NCBI GenBank assembly: GCA_948676835.1
Contig: CAPOZU010000016.1
Coordinates: 1 to 51,210 of the forward strand
Direction: 5' to 3'
From: an uncultured Clostridia bacterium
GTDB taxonomy: Bacteria; Bacillota; Clostridia; TANB77; CAG-508
DNA: 51,210 nt
This document shows positions 26,140-37,100 of this stretch, piece by piece (the stretch's first letter is position 1; the number at the start of each line of letters is the position of its first letter). The notes under the pieces were generated by a model that saw only the letters and a program-made list of their open reading frames with translations, did not search any database and had not been told where the DNA came from. A program made the translations under genes and the position numbers.

Positions 26140-27102
26140 TTAGTTATCTCTACCTTCTGGTAGTGCTGGGTAGTCTAAAACTACTCTTATTTGCATTATG
26201 TATCTAATTGTTCTAACAAATTTACTATTTTTTATTTTTTGCCATAGTGAAGGTTTTGCTTCAAATCTTGTTTCTTCTAAAAATGTATCTTCAATTTCAG
26301 AAACAGCTTGATTAAGTTCTTCTACTATATCTGCCCCCATTGTTTCTTCGCTACCTGTTTCACTTTCTGAAGTAACAGCTGCAACAACTTTCTCCTCTTT
26401 AGCATCTACTGGTTCTGGAACTATAGAATTTGTAATTATTGACTCTTCAACAATTCCACTAACTTCATCAATTGGAGCTGGTATATATTTTAACGCTTCA
26501 GCAATTTCAATTCCAATATAACTTAATGCTTTTGATTTATCTTCAATTCTTTCCATATCTATTTCAATATATAAGTTATTTTCTAAATTATTTACTTTCG
26601 CTTCAATTAATTTACAAGCACCAGAATATTCTTCTGTTGTTTTATCTTTGCTTTTTCCAATTATATTTAAAGCTTCTGCAACATCTGCTGGATATTTAGT
26701 TTCTAATTTTTTAACAATTTCTTTCCAGTTTTTGGCTCTAGCTTTAACAGCTGTTGTAGCATCTCTTAAAACGCTTGCTAATTTTATATTCTTTTCTCTT
26801 TGTCTAATTAATTCTTCAACTTTTTTTGTATTTTCTTCAAATTGATTTGTTGCATATTCAACTAATTCATATGAGGCTTTATAAACGCTCTTTGGAAAAT
26901 TGTTCTTTTTAGGATATTCAATTAAATAATTTTTAATTGATTCTACTAAATCTTTAAAATAAGAATCATCCTCTAATTGAACAATTTGTTTTTTACTATT
27001 TGGATTGATTAATTTTTGAACTTTATCTATATTTGATAGTATTTTTTCTTCCGTGATTACCATTTTCACGTTTACTATGCCTGATTTTTGAAAAAATGAC
27101 AT
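26140..27102 (-). CDS. Unrecognised helical protein with acidic linker
   Basis: 320 residues. The first two thirds are predicted helical and coiled-coil-like (FEENTKKVEELIRQREKNIK). An acidic, Val/Glu/Ser-rich linker spans about 220-275 and a basic C-terminal segment follows (LWQKIKNSKFVRTIRYIMQ). No membrane helix or catalytic motif seen. Start supported by AAGGAGG. Monocistronic. Function unknown. Confidence 0.65.
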   Translation of the reverse strand: MSFFQKSGIVNVKMVITEEKILSNIDKVQKLINPNSKKQIVQLEDDSYFKDLVESIKNYLIEYPKKNNFPKSVYKASYELVEYATNQFEENTKKVEELIRQREKNIKLASVLRDATTAVKARAKNWKEIVKKLETKYPADVAEALNIIGKSKDKTTEEYSGACKLIEAKVNNLENNLYIEIDMERIEDKSKALSYIGIEIAEALKYIPAPIDEVSGIVEESIITNSIVPEPVDAKEEKVVAAVTSESETGSEETMGADIVEELNQAVSEIEDTFLEETRFEAKPSLWQKIKNSKFVRTIRYIMQIRVVLDYPALPEGRDN

Positions 27103-27235
27103 TGTAAACTACCTCCTTCGTATCAATTTCTAATTAAATACTAAAGATATTATATCTTGTTTTCCGTAACAGTTCAAGTGTTTTTTCGACATTTTAGTTT
27201 ACATTTTGATAACAATAAGTAATACAATTGTAACA

Positions 27236-28966
27236 TTATAGAACTTTTTTAATTTCTTCAAATCTCTTTATTTTCAAGGTTGTTGTTTTTATTAGTTCTT
27301 CTTCTGTTAATACCATTTCTTTAATATACTTATATGTTGGCATAGTTCTATTAATCTCTTTAATTTTATTCCATAATATTTTCTTGATTTCTTCTAAATC
27401 TTCAGTATTATATTCTTCTTTTATTTTTTCTTTATCATATACAATTTCTGTGCAAATTTTTAAGTCTATAGGATCATCTTTATCTGGTTTGCCATATACA
27501 AAAGATTCTTTTACTCCTGGAACTTTGTTTATTAAAGATTCTAGTTCTTCTGGATATATATTTTTTCCATTTTTTAAAACAATAACACTTTTCTTTCTAC
27601 CTGTTATAAATATAAAACCATCTTTATCTATATATGCTAAATCCCCTGTATTAAACCAGCCATTTTCTGTTACAACAGATTCTTTAATTCCATAATATCC
27701 TAACATAACACTTGGACCTTTAACTGCAAGTTCACCAATTCCCATTTCATCTGGTTCAATAATTTTTGTTTGTAGGCTTGGGAAAGTTTTTCCAATTGAA
27801 CCAATTTTTCTACAAGTTGGATGTTCAGCAGCAATAACGGGAGCAGTTTCTGTTAATCCATAACCTTGATAAGTTTCAATTCCTAATTCATTTAATCCTT
27901 TTTCTATTTCTGGATCAAATGCAGCTCCACCTGCAACAAATAATCTTAGTTTTCCACCTAATGTTTCTAAAATTTCTTTAAATAATTTTCTTCTAATATC
28001 AATTCCAAAAGTTTTAAGAACTTTACTTAATTTTATTCCAAATTTTACAGATTCAAGTTTTCCTTTTTTCTCTATAGATTGCATAACTTTTTTATACATA
28101 TTATCAAAAAGCACTGGAACAGCAATCATTGCACTTGCCCTATAATCTTTTAAATTTTCTGCAATATGTCTAATTCCTTGACAAAATCCTATATTAGCTC
28201 CAACACTTACAGGATATAAAAATCCAACTGTACATTCAAATACATGATGTAATGGTAAAAATGACAAAAATGTATCATCTTTTGTTACATCAAAAGTACA
28301 AGAAATATCGTAAATATTAGCACATATATTACTATGAGATAACATTACAGCTTTTGATTGTGATGTTGTTCCAGATGTAAATAACATAGCTGCCATTACA
28401 TTATTATTTATTTCAGCATCTAAATAACTTTTAGCTCCATTTTTTATCAAATCTTTTCCAAGTTTAACTAATTCCTTTTGAGAATAAATACCATCTTTTT
28501 TCTCATCTAAATCCATAGATATAAAGAATTTTATTTTTCCAATATTTTCTTCTTTAGCCTTTTTCATAACTTCATCATATTTTGATGAATAGAAAATTGC
28601 TTCCATCTCTGAACGTTCAATTAAGCTTAATATTTCATTTTCTGGTAAAGATTTATCAAGTGGAACTACAACACCAGTACCACAAATAATAGATAAATAA
28701 TCTTCTTCCCATTCATATCTATTTTCTGAAATAACCCCTATTCTTTTATCGTTTAATCCTATACTAATTAAAGCTGTACCTAAGCTATTTATTTCATCAA
28801 TATAGTCATCATATGACATCGTTGTTATTTCGCCATCTTGTCCTTTAAATTTAAATGCAATTTCATTTCCAAATTCTTTTTTTGTGTTATTAATCATTTC
28901 TTTTAAGTTATTAAATTTTGTTGCATCGAAAACTTTTTCACACCCTGAATAGATTCTCTCTCCCAT
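27236..28966 (-). CDS. Long-chain acyl-CoA/acyl-ACP synthetase (AMP-forming), paralogue 3
   Basis: 576 residues, same family as 5004 and 15173. Motifs: AMLFTSGTTSQSK (about 197), QGYGLTETAPV, FNTGDLAYID (Asn replaces the usual Tyr before TGD) and ITGRKKSVIVLKNGKNIYPEELE; C-terminal Lys in TTTLKIKRFEE. It lies 12 bases downstream of tetR and is probably co-transcribed with it, so the regulator likely responds to fatty acid or acyl-CoA. Substrate chain length not predictable. Confidence 0.88.
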   Translation of the reverse strand: MGERIYSGCEKVFDATKFNNLKEMINNTKKEFGNEIAFKFKGQDGEITTMSYDDYIDEINSLGTALISIGLNDKRIGVISENRYEWEEDYLSIICGTGVVVPLDKSLPENEILSLIERSEMEAIFYSSKYDEVMKKAKEENIGKIKFFISMDLDEKKDGIYSQKELVKLGKDLIKNGAKSYLDAEINNNVMAAMLFTSGTTSQSKAVMLSHSNICANIYDISCTFDVTKDDTFLSFLPLHHVFECTVGFLYPVSVGANIGFCQGIRHIAENLKDYRASAMIAVPVLFDNMYKKVMQSIEKKGKLESVKFGIKLSKVLKTFGIDIRRKLFKEILETLGGKLRLFVAGGAAFDPEIEKGLNELGIETYQGYGLTETAPVIAAEHPTCRKIGSIGKTFPSLQTKIIEPDEMGIGELAVKGPSVMLGYYGIKESVVTENGWFNTGDLAYIDKDGFIFITGRKKSVIVLKNGKNIYPEELESLINKVPGVKESFVYGKPDKDDPIDLKICTEIVYDKEKIKEEYNTEDLEEIKKILWNKIKEINRTMPTYKYIKEMVLTEEELIKTTTLKIKRFEEIKKVL

Positions 28967-28978
28967 TTTTATATCCCT

Positions 28979-29551
28979 CTATTTCCTAACAATTTTGTTA
29001 AATATAGTTTTTTCATATTCATCATACATTTTTTGAATATCAATTGATTCTAAATTAGCTTTTCTTTTATATATTAATGTTGAACATGTTAATGAAAATA
29101 TTTCTGAAGCGAGAACTTCTGAATCACATTCAACTATATCTCCATTATCAACACCTTCTTGAACTATTTTTTGAATAACAGAAATATATTCAAGAACTTT
29201 TTGCTTACAAAAAACATTGATATTTTCATTTCCCCATGTTTGGCTCATTACAATTGTTAATAAATTTTCGTATTTATACACAGCTTTTAATTGAACTAAA
29301 GAAACAGCTTTTATTTTATCCAAAGTATTATCGCATTTTGCAATCTTAATTTCTATACTATTAATTAAAAGTTTCATTCCCTCTTCTACTAAGAAATTAA
29401 ATATTTCTTCTTTACTACTAAAATGATAATATAAAGTTCCTTTAGCAACTCCAACTGTTGCTGTAATTTCTTCTATACTTGTAGCATCATATCCTTTTTC
29501 TGAAAAAAGTTTTAATGAAGTTTCAAATATTTTTCTCTTTGTTTTGTTCAT
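28979..29551 (-). CDS. TetR-family regulator of lipid metabolism
   Basis: 190 residues. N-terminal helix-turn-helix (TSIEEITATVGVAKGTLYYHFSSKEEIF) followed by an all-helical ligand domain. First gene of a unit with acyl-AMP ligase 3. An operator-like site lies about 130 bases upstream, and related sites precede the other two ligase units. By analogy with FadR/FabR-type TetR proteins, an acyl-CoA or fatty acid ligand is likely; this is inference. Confidence 0.85.
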   Translation of the reverse strand: MNKTKRKIFETSLKLFSEKGYDATSIEEITATVGVAKGTLYYHFSSKEEIFNFLVEEGMKLLINSIEIKIAKCDNTLDKIKAVSLVQLKAVYKYENLLTIVMSQTWGNENINVFCKQKVLEYISVIQKIVQEGVDNGDIVECDSEVLASEIFSLTCSTLIYKRKANLESIDIQKMYDEYEKTIFNKIVRK

Positions 29552-29683
29552 ATTTCACCTACTATTTTGCTTATAATATGCGGCATACGCCTCATTTCAT
29601 TTACTTTTAATTAAGAAAAAACTTTTTTGATTTATATATTATATAAGATTTATTAAGAAATTACAATATAATAATTTTCAAAA

Positions 29684-29699
29684 CTGAACAATCGGTCAA
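29684..29699 (-). promoter_or_regulatory. Candidate TetR operator at the tetR promoter
   Basis: Minus strand TTGACCGATTGTTCAG, the weakest match of the set (TGACC-N4 kept, GTC replaced by GTTC). TTGACC could also serve as -35 with an AATTAT -10 at 17 bases, which would let the regulator control itself. Confidence 0.45.
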
Positions 29700-29711
29700 A
29701 AATGGAGAAAC

Positions 29712-29731
29712 GCCAGCACATTTGTGCTGGC
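29712..29731 (-). terminator. Hairpin terminator of the 29739 cassette
   Basis: GCCAGCACA and TGTGCTGGC form a GC-rich hairpin immediately after the stop codon. The T tract is weak (GTTTCTCC). Confidence 0.6.
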
Positions 29732-29738
29732 TTACCTT

Positions 29739-29990
29739 TTACCCAGTCTTTCGATAGTTCTGTATATCAGTTTTAATTTGAAAATCTTCAATAGCTTTTT
29801 TCAAATTATCTAGTGATTTCTTTGCTTCTCTGCTATTCGAAAAGTTTCTTATAAACTCAGGATCCGTAATTATAGAATTATATGCTGCTTCTAGCAGTAA
29901 TTTTAATTTGCGTTCCTGAGTATAACCTTCCGAATCAACAATGAAGTACTTTTCACCTCTGATAGTAACTTCTCTGACCTTAATTTCCAT
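29739..29990 (-). CDS. Unrecognised small protein, accessory cassette
   Basis: 83 residues, soluble, charged, N-terminal beta-like segment (VREVTIRGEKYFIVD) then helices. No family recognised. Less AT-rich than the tetR and gntR genes around it. It sits in the gap directly behind the gntR stop codon, with its own consensus promoter and hairpin terminator. Confidence 0.6.
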   Translation of the reverse strand: MEIKVREVTIRGEKYFIVDSEGYTQERKLKLLLEAAYNSIITDPEFIRNFSNSREAKKSLDNLKKAIEDFQIKTDIQNYRKTG

Positions 29991-30063
29991 CTCTATTCTC
30001 CCTTGATGCTAAAACATGATTGTATAATACAATCGCCGTCAGTTACTAAAAATTCCCCGAAAA

Positions 30064-30092
30064 ATTATAGCATCATGGTAGAATTTTGTCAA
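30064..30092 (-). promoter_or_regulatory. Promoter of the 29739 cassette
   Basis: Minus strand TTGACA, 17 bases, TATAAT: perfect consensus. It begins only 6 bases after the gntR stop. Unlike several other cassette promoters it lacks the TTTAYRTAAA word. Confidence 0.75.
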
Positions 30093-30098
30093 ATTTTG

Positions 30099-30452
30099 TT
30101 ATATCGAAATTCTCTTTATAATTTCCTCTTTTGATATTCCATATTTTTCAATTTCTTTAATATCATTTTTTATTTTATTTATTTTTTCATCAATTGAAGC
30201 TTTTAAAACCTTATCTGTTTTTTGTGTTATAAAAGTTCCTTTTGTAGATAAAGTAACTATAACACCTCTAGACTCTAGAATATCATATGCTTTTTTCACT
30301 GTATTTGGATTTATTCCAAGCGTTGTTGCAAGTTCTCTAATAGAGGGAATTTGTTGTTCTGGTTTTAAAATTTCTAAAGCAACATATCTTTCTATTTCTT
30401 GAACAATTTGCTCATAAATAGGCATTCTACTTTGATAATCTAAATTTATCAC
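30099..30452 (-). CDS. GntR-family regulator, YtrA type
   Basis: 117 residues from GTG with GGGAGG. Winged helix (PSIRELATTLGINPNTVKKAYDILESRGVI) and only a short helical tail, as in the YtrA subfamily that controls ABC transporters. Third gene of the ABC unit, 19 bases after the permease. Probably represses the unit through the palindrome at 33413. Confidence 0.88.
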   Translation of the reverse strand: MINLDYQSRMPIYEQIVQEIERYVALEILKPEQQIPSIRELATTLGINPNTVKKAYDILESRGVIVTLSTKGTFITQKTDKVLKASIDEKINKIKNDIKEIEKYGISKEEIIKRISI

Positions 30453-30471
30453 TTTAAATTCCTCCCTTCTA

Positions 30472-32505
30472 TTATTGAGTTACTTCATACTTTATGTCTT
30501 CTGTTAAATCACTTTGCTGGAATTCTATTTCTTTATTAATTAGAGTCTCTAATTCTTCTACCTTATTTGTATAAAAATTCAATCTATTTCCTCTAAAAGA
30601 AATCTCTATTGCATAATATGGTTTTGAAACATCAAAACTTTCATTTTCATTTTCTTTAATAAATTTAATTATATCGTTTTGTAAATAAGAAAAATATATA
30701 AAATCATTTTGAATATTTTTTAGCCAAACCTTATAACTTAATTGATAAGGCTTTATATCTTCTTTTAATTTAGCTATAACTTCTTTGTTCATATAAGAAC
30801 TTACTATTTCTAAAATCTTTTGATTAACAGAAGCACTTATAGAAATTCCGTTTAACTTATGATTTTTATAATAATAGCTAACAACATAAGCCTCTTTTTC
30901 ACTAATTTCTAAGTTTCTTATATCTTGTAAAGACATACTGTTTATAGAATTTTGTATTTCTGATTGTATGATTTCTTTTTTATCATTATCTACTATTTTA
31001 TAATTATTAATTGAAAGAATTCCTTCCTTAGTAATTCCATTTCTTATTTTTGATAAATATTTTTCATCTTTAGAAAGTATTTCTAAAACTTTATCTAAAT
31101 CTTTCTGGAAAACATGAAGATATGCACAATAAATTTTTCCATCTTTTGTTTTTATAGAAACATTACAGTATGAAACTTTATCTGTATTTTTTTCTGTTAC
31201 TACTGGCTTATATTCTACATCTACTAAACTATCTTGTGCAATTATTATTCCAGAGTTCTCTGTGGTAGATTGATAATTATTATCATTATAATTTGATTCA
31301 ATTAAACTTTTTATAATTTCTTCATTTTCTATAAATCCTCCCATTGAAGTAACAGCACCTACATAGTGCATATTTCCCTTTTCTTCGTTAATTGAACTAA
31401 TTTTTATTGAGGCAATATTATCTATATTAAAATTTCTCATAGGCATAGCTTCTTTTAATTTTTCAGCACTTGAACAAATTCCTTGAAGAACAACTAATGT
31501 TAGTACTAAATATATTAATGAAACTTTTAATTTAATTTTTCTTTTTACACAAAAATCATAAACAAAATAGTAAGTAATAATTATTGCAAGAGCAATTATA
31601 TTAAATTCCTTTCCTAAATCTGATATATTTAATAGTATTATCATTGGAAGAATAGTTAAAGCTTTTACAATAATATGAATTTTTTCATTAGAGAATGATT
31701 CTTCATTATTTTCCATTTTTCTATTTTTAAATAGATGTAATCCTATAAAATAATATACTAATCCTATTACAATCATTCTCGAAATAATTTTTCCTGAAAA
31801 AAGATTAAATTCTTCTGTTGTACCCGAAAAAATCATATGAAACATTTCATATGGCATTGTATAATATGAATCTGTATGCATATATACATTATTTGATTTC
31901 TCACCATTTATTAATTGATAATTTTCTCCATTTGAAAAATCATAATAGCTATCAATACAAAATGGTATTAAAAATAATATTAGCATTGTTATAACAATTT
32001 GTGTAGAAAATGTTCCAGAGACACTCATTGCTACATTTGTTGCCACAAATGTAAAACTATATGATATCCACATCATAATAAATATATCTAAAACCATTTG
32101 AGGAAATATTATTAATTCTGGTAATATCGCTCCACAAATTAATACTGAAACAGCAGTAACTGCTTGTATAATTCCCATCAATAAAATACCACCAATTGTA
32201 TTAGTAATAAAAATTGTTTTTCTATTTATAGGTTGAGAATTAATAAAATCAACACTTTTCTTTTTATAAACATATCCAAAAAGAACTAGTGACATAAGTA
32301 CTGGAATAATATACATTCCCATCACATTAACTATAATTAATTCTTCTTTTGACGGAGTATGTATTCCTCTCCCACTATTTAATACTAAAACTGTAAGTAA
32401 CGTTGTAAATATCGGAACAACAATTAGTAATAAAGCAACAATACCTTTTGACTTTTTCAAGTTTTGCTTAAAATATTTAAAATTAAATAACTTGGTTAAA
32501 TTCAT
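30472..32505 (-). CDS. ABC transporter permease with large soluble part
   Basis: 677 residues. Several membrane helices in the first half (about 20-45, 55-85, 100-190, 245-330), then a long, mostly soluble C-terminal half (about 360-677) of unknown function. The plan fits the ABC-2-type permeases that pair with YtrA regulators. Overlaps the ATPase gene by 23 bases. Substrate unknown; antimicrobial peptide or lipid export are possibilities from family context. Confidence 0.75.
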   Translation of the reverse strand: MNLTKLFNFKYFKQNLKKSKGIVALLLIVVPIFTTLLTVLVLNSGRGIHTPSKEELIIVNVMGMYIIPVLMSLVLFGYVYKKKSVDFINSQPINRKTIFITNTIGGILLMGIIQAVTAVSVLICGAILPELIIFPQMVLDIFIMMWISYSFTFVATNVAMSVSGTFSTQIVITMLILFLIPFCIDSYYDFSNGENYQLINGEKSNNVYMHTDSYYTMPYEMFHMIFSGTTEEFNLFSGKIISRMIVIGLVYYFIGLHLFKNRKMENNEESFSNEKIHIIVKALTILPMIILLNISDLGKEFNIIALAIIITYYFVYDFCVKRKIKLKVSLIYLVLTLVVLQGICSSAEKLKEAMPMRNFNIDNIASIKISSINEEKGNMHYVGAVTSMGGFIENEEIIKSLIESNYNDNNYQSTTENSGIIIAQDSLVDVEYKPVVTEKNTDKVSYCNVSIKTKDGKIYCAYLHVFQKDLDKVLEILSKDEKYLSKIRNGITKEGILSINNYKIVDNDKKEIIQSEIQNSINSMSLQDIRNLEISEKEAYVVSYYYKNHKLNGISISASVNQKILEIVSSYMNKEVIAKLKEDIKPYQLSYKVWLKNIQNDFIYFSYLQNDIIKFIKENENESFDVSKPYYAIEISFRGNRLNFYTNKVEELETLINKEIEFQQSDLTEDIKYEVTQ

Positions 32506-33379
32506 ATCCTAATACCTCCATTTCATAAATAAACATTTCTTCTAAAGTTAAAGGTAAAAAATCTAATATTACTGGTTCTAATTTTTGCAATACTTCTTTT
32601 GCTTTTTCCTTATCTCCCTTTACAATTAATGTTGCTATACTTCCAATTTTTTTATAACTCATTATATCTAATCCAGAGAAATCTTCTTTTCCGAATTCTC
32701 CTTTTAATGATATTTGTATTTTAAACATATTAGTTTTTAATGAATCTATATCACTTTCAAAAAGTATTCCACCTTTATATAAAAGTCCCAAATTATCACA
32801 TATATCTTCTAGTTCTCTTAAGTTATGACTTGTCATTATTATTGTTGTTTCTTGTTTTTCCATTTGTTTTATAATAACTTTTTTTAGTAAATTTCTTATA
32901 ACTGGATCTAATCCATCAAAAGTTTCATCAAAGAACATGTAATTTGCATTTGTTGATATTGCACAAATTAATGCACATTGCCTTTTCATACCTTTTGAAA
33001 AGTTTTGAATTTTTTCATTTAGATCTAGTTTAAGCATTTCTGCTAACTCTTTTAAGTATTCCATATCAAATTTTTTATACATCGACTCATAAAATTTTGC
33101 CATATCTAAAAGGCTATAATTAGGAAAGAAATATAAATCATCTGGAACAAAAACTAATTTTTGTTTTAATTCTTGATTATCCTCTATTTCTTTTCCATCA
33201 ATTTCAATAGTTCCTGAATCTCTTTTATATATGTCCATTATAATTCTTAACAAAGTAGATTTTCCGGCACCATTTGCACCTATCAAACCATATATCGAAT
33301 TGGTTTGAATATTGCAATTTAAATTATCTAAAACTTTATTTTTTCCAAAAGTTTTATTCAAATTGCTAATTCTTATCAT
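32483..33379 (-). CDS. ABC transporter ATP-binding protein
   Basis: 298 residues. Walker A GANGAGKST, signature FSKGMKRQ, Walker B MFFDETFDGLDP, and the His switch in TSHNLRELED. First gene of the three-gene unit with permease and GntR. GGGGAGG before ATG. Confidence 0.93.
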   Translation of the reverse strand: MIRISNLNKTFGKNKVLDNLNCNIQTNSIYGLIGANGAGKSTLLRIIMDIYKRDSGTIEIDGKEIEDNQELKQKLVFVPDDLYFFPNYSLLDMAKFYESMYKKFDMEYLKELAEMLKLDLNEKIQNFSKGMKRQCALICAISTNANYMFFDETFDGLDPVIRNLLKKVIIKQMEKQETTIIMTSHNLRELEDICDNLGLLYKGGILFESDIDSLKTNMFKIQISLKGEFGKEDFSGLDIMSYKKIGSIATLIVKGDKEKAKEVLQKLEPVILDFLPLTLEEMFIYEMEVLGYEFNQVI

Positions 33380-33412
33380 AACTACCTCCCCATGTGTTAT
33401 ATAAAAAATATA

Positions 33413-33435
33413 TTGTACTATTTGTACTAATACAA
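33413..33435 (-). promoter_or_regulatory. Candidate GntR operator of the ABC unit
   Basis: A 23-base imperfect palindrome with TTGTA and TACAA ends and repeated GTAC words, about 35 bases upstream of the ATPase start. Its size and position fit autoregulation by the YtrA-type protein encoded in the unit. Confidence 0.55.
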
Positions 33436-33470
33436 TTATATACTTTTTGGTTATTTATTGTCAAGAAAAA

Positions 33471-33765
33471 TTGTTATTTATGTGAGTAAATTATTATATA
33501 ATATTTAATTAATAGAATTATTTTTGGATAATATATTTTCTTCACTGCGAATTCTCGGTATTCCGACATATTTTATAGTAGATTGTTAAATTTTAAAAGA
33601 AGCAGCGCCCTCAAAAGACAAGTTTGAGATTCCCTACTTCTTTTAAAATTAATCTACTAATAAAACACTCTGTTTACATTCGAATTCTTCTCTCAGAAAA
33701 TATATTATCCAAAAATAATTCTATTAGTTAGAGAAAGACAACAATTTACCCACACAAATAAGCAA
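33471..33765. repeat. Palindromic intergenic element A, copy 2
   Basis: 295 bases, roughly 85-90% identical by eye to 17046-17339, with an apparently unchanged inner core of over 50 bases. Where the outer stem differs from copy 1, both arms differ together: AATAGAAT/ATTCTATT here versus AATAGCAT/ATGCTATT there, and a CC/GG pair replaces a weaker one. No ORF. Confidence 0.8.
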
Positions 33766-33806
33766 CTAAACAACCTAGGAAAATGCCGAATTGTTTTAAA
33801 GTAAAT

Positions 33807-34165
33807 TTTTTTGCTATTTTCTGATTAACTTAAAAAATTTTCAATATGTTATTTTAAGATATTTTTCAATCTTATGTCTTTATCAAAATTCATGAAAGTG
33901 TTTTATATTATTTTTAAATACACCGCGTAAGCGACCAAACGAACATAGTGAGTGCGATTTGGAGCAACTATCGAGGCTATGTAAATTATAAAAGAATTTT
34001 ATAATTTACAACTAGCAAGTTGCGACACCAAGGTGTATAAGAAAATAATATAAAACACTTTCATGAATTATATTAAATATAAATTTTAATAAATATTCTA
34101 CAATATCATATTGAAAATTTGTTATGTCATTATTATAATTAGCAAAATTTATCACACAAATAACA
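33807..34165. repeat. Palindromic intergenic element B
   Basis: A second, larger fold-back. Arms 33888-33924 and 34032-34069 (ATTCATGAAAGTGTTTTATA and complement) match with only a few differences; weaker outer arms continue to about 33807 and 34165 (TTTTCAATATG and complement). The centre has a GC-richer stretch and an inner hairpin TGTAAATTATAAAA/TTTTATAATTTACA. The right end (AAATAACAATTTTT) resembles the ends of element A. Together with element A it fills the gap between the ABC unit and carB; no gene seen. Confidence 0.7.
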
Positions 34166-34169
34166 ATTT

Positions 34170-37100
34170 TTATATTTTAGTTATATCAACCGGTTTTAAA
34201 TCTTTCTCTTCTGTATCATCTTCAATTGCTTGATATAGTGCATTTACAGTATCTAGTGATGTAAAGCATGGTATTTTACATTCTACTGCCATTCTTCTGA
34301 TTTTGAATCCATCCCTATTTGCTTCTTTTCCTTTAGTTGGCGTATTTATAACAAAGTTAATTTTTCCTGATTCTATTAAATCAATAATACTATTTTTTCC
34401 TTCCCACAATTTTTCTATAACCGTTGATTTTACTCCATTAGCTTTTAAGAATTTTGCTGTTCCTGAAGTTGCATAAATTTCAAATCCTTTATTTTTAAAT
34501 TTTTTAGCTATTGGAAGCATTTCTTCTTTATCTTTATCCCTTACAGTTATTAATATCGCGCCTTTTGTAGATACATTTGCTCCACTTGCTATAAAAGCTT
34601 TAAGTACTGCATTTTCAAACTTTTTAGATACACCTAAAACTTCTCCTGTAGATTTCATTTCAGGGCCCAAAGATGTATCTGCATTTTTTATTTTTTCGAA
34701 TGAAAATACTGGCATTTTAACACATATATAATCACTCTTTTTATATAATCCTGTTCCATAGCCTAAATCTTTTAATTTTTTACCAAGTATTACATTTGTT
34801 GCAATATCTATCATTGGAAGATTTGTAACTTTACTTATGTATGGAACTGTTCTACTTGAACGAGGATTTACTTCAATTATATAAACTTGTCCTTCACTTA
34901 TGATAAATTGAATATTTAAAATTCCTATTACATTAAGTTCTTTTGCAATCTTTTCTGTATATTCTATTATTTTCTTTTCATGAATTTTTTCTACATTTTG
35001 TGTTGGATAAACCGAAATACTATCACCTGAATGAACCCCTGCTCTTTCTAAATGTTCCATAATTCCTGGAATTAATATATCTTCTCCATCACAAATTGCA
35101 TCTACTTCAACTTCTCTTCCTAAAATATATTTATCTACTAATATTGGATGTTCTTGTGCTATTGTATTTATTTCATTTACATATTCTTCGATTTCTTTAT
35201 CATCATATGCTATAGCCATTCCTTGCCCACCAAGAACATAAGATGGTCTAACTAATACTGGATATCCTAATTTATTTGCAACAGCTTTAGCTTCACCTAC
35301 AGTATAAATTGTACTTCCCTTTGGTCTTAAAATTCCACAATTATTTAAGGCTTCATCAAATTCTTTTCTATCTTCTGCTCTATCCATGTCAACTTCTTGG
35401 GTTCCCATTATTTTAACACCCATATCAGATAAAGCTTTTGTTAATTTAATTGCTGTTTGTCCACCAAATTGAACTATTGCTCCATATGGTTTTTCTGTAT
35501 TTACTATATTCTCAACATCTTCTGGTGTTAGAGGTTCAAAATATAATTTATCTGCAATATCAAAATCTGTACTTACTGTTTCTGGATTATTATTTACAAT
35601 TATTGTTTCATATCCTTGTTTTTTTAATGCCCATACTCCATGAACACTACAATAATCAAATTCTATACCTTGCCCAATTCTTATAGGTCCTGAACCTAAT
35701 ACCATAACTTTTTTTGCATCTGTATTTTTTGCTTCATTATCATCATCATAACTTGAATAGTAATATGGTGTTTGTGCTTCAAATTCTGCTGCGCATGTAT
35801 CAACCATTTTAAAGTTTGCTTGTATTCCGTATTTGCTTCTCAATCTTTTTATTTCAGTTTCAGTTTTTCCTGAAAGTTTTGCAATTATTTTATCTGTAAA
35901 TCCATATTTTTTAGCTTTTTCTAATAACTTTGGATTCATTTGATTTAATGTTAATTCTTTTTCCATTTTTACAAGTTTATAAATAATTCCAATAAAAAAT
36001 CTATCTATTGTAGTTATTTCATGAATTCTTTCTACTGAAATTTCTTTTCTAATTGCTTCTGCTATTACAAAAATTCTTTCATTATCAACTATTTTTAATT
36101 TTTCTTCAAGTTCTGTTTTTTCTAAATCTTTTAATTTATCTAAATAAAAATATTCTACATTTTCTTCTAAAGAACGAATTGCTTTCATTAATCCAGCTTC
36201 TAAATTTGGTGCAATTGCCATTACTTCTCCTGTTGCCTTCATTTGTGTTCCTAAAATTCTACTTGCTGTAAGGAATTTTTTAAATGGCCATTTTGGTATT
36301 TTTACAACTACATAATCAAGAACTGGTTCAAAACATGCATAAGTTTTACCTGTTACTTCATTTTTTATTTCATCTAAAGTATAGCCAAGTGCAATTTTAC
36401 TTGCTACTTTTGCAATTGGGTAACCTGTTGCTTTTGATGCTAAGGCTGATGAACGGCTAACTCTTGGATTAACTTCAATTACTGCATATTCAAAACTTGT
36501 TGGATTTAATGCAAATTGAACATTGCATCCTCCTTCAATTTTTAATGCAGAAATTATTTTAATAGCTGATGTTCTTAACATTTGATATTCTTTATCTGAT
36601 AATGTTTGAGATGGTGCAACAACTATACTGTCTCCTGTATGTACTCCAACTGGATCTATATTTTCCATATTGCAGATTGTGATACAATTTCCTTTGCTAT
36701 CTCTCATTACTTCATATTCTATTTCTTTCCAACCTGTAATACATTTTTCTACCAATATCTCATTTACTCTAGACATTCTAATTCCAGAACCTGCTATTTC
36801 TTCAAGTTCCTCCATTGTTTCGGCAATACCTCCACCAGTACCACCCAAAGTATATGCAGGTCTTATTATAACTGGAAGACCAATTTCTTTTGTAAACTCT
36901 ACTGCATCTTCAACTGTGTGAACAACTTTACTTGCAATACATGGCTCATTAATTGATTCCATCATATCTTTAAAACATTGTCTGTCTTCTGCATTTCTTA
37001 TACCTTCAACACCTGTTCCTAAAAGTTTTACTTTCTTTTGTTTTAAAAATCCTGATTCTTCAAGTTCCATTGCTAAGTTAAGTCCAGTTTGACCACCTAA

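Noticed and set aside
33471..34165. Insertion sequence between the ABC unit and carB
   Set aside because: No transposase ORF of any length, only palindromic non-coding DNA.
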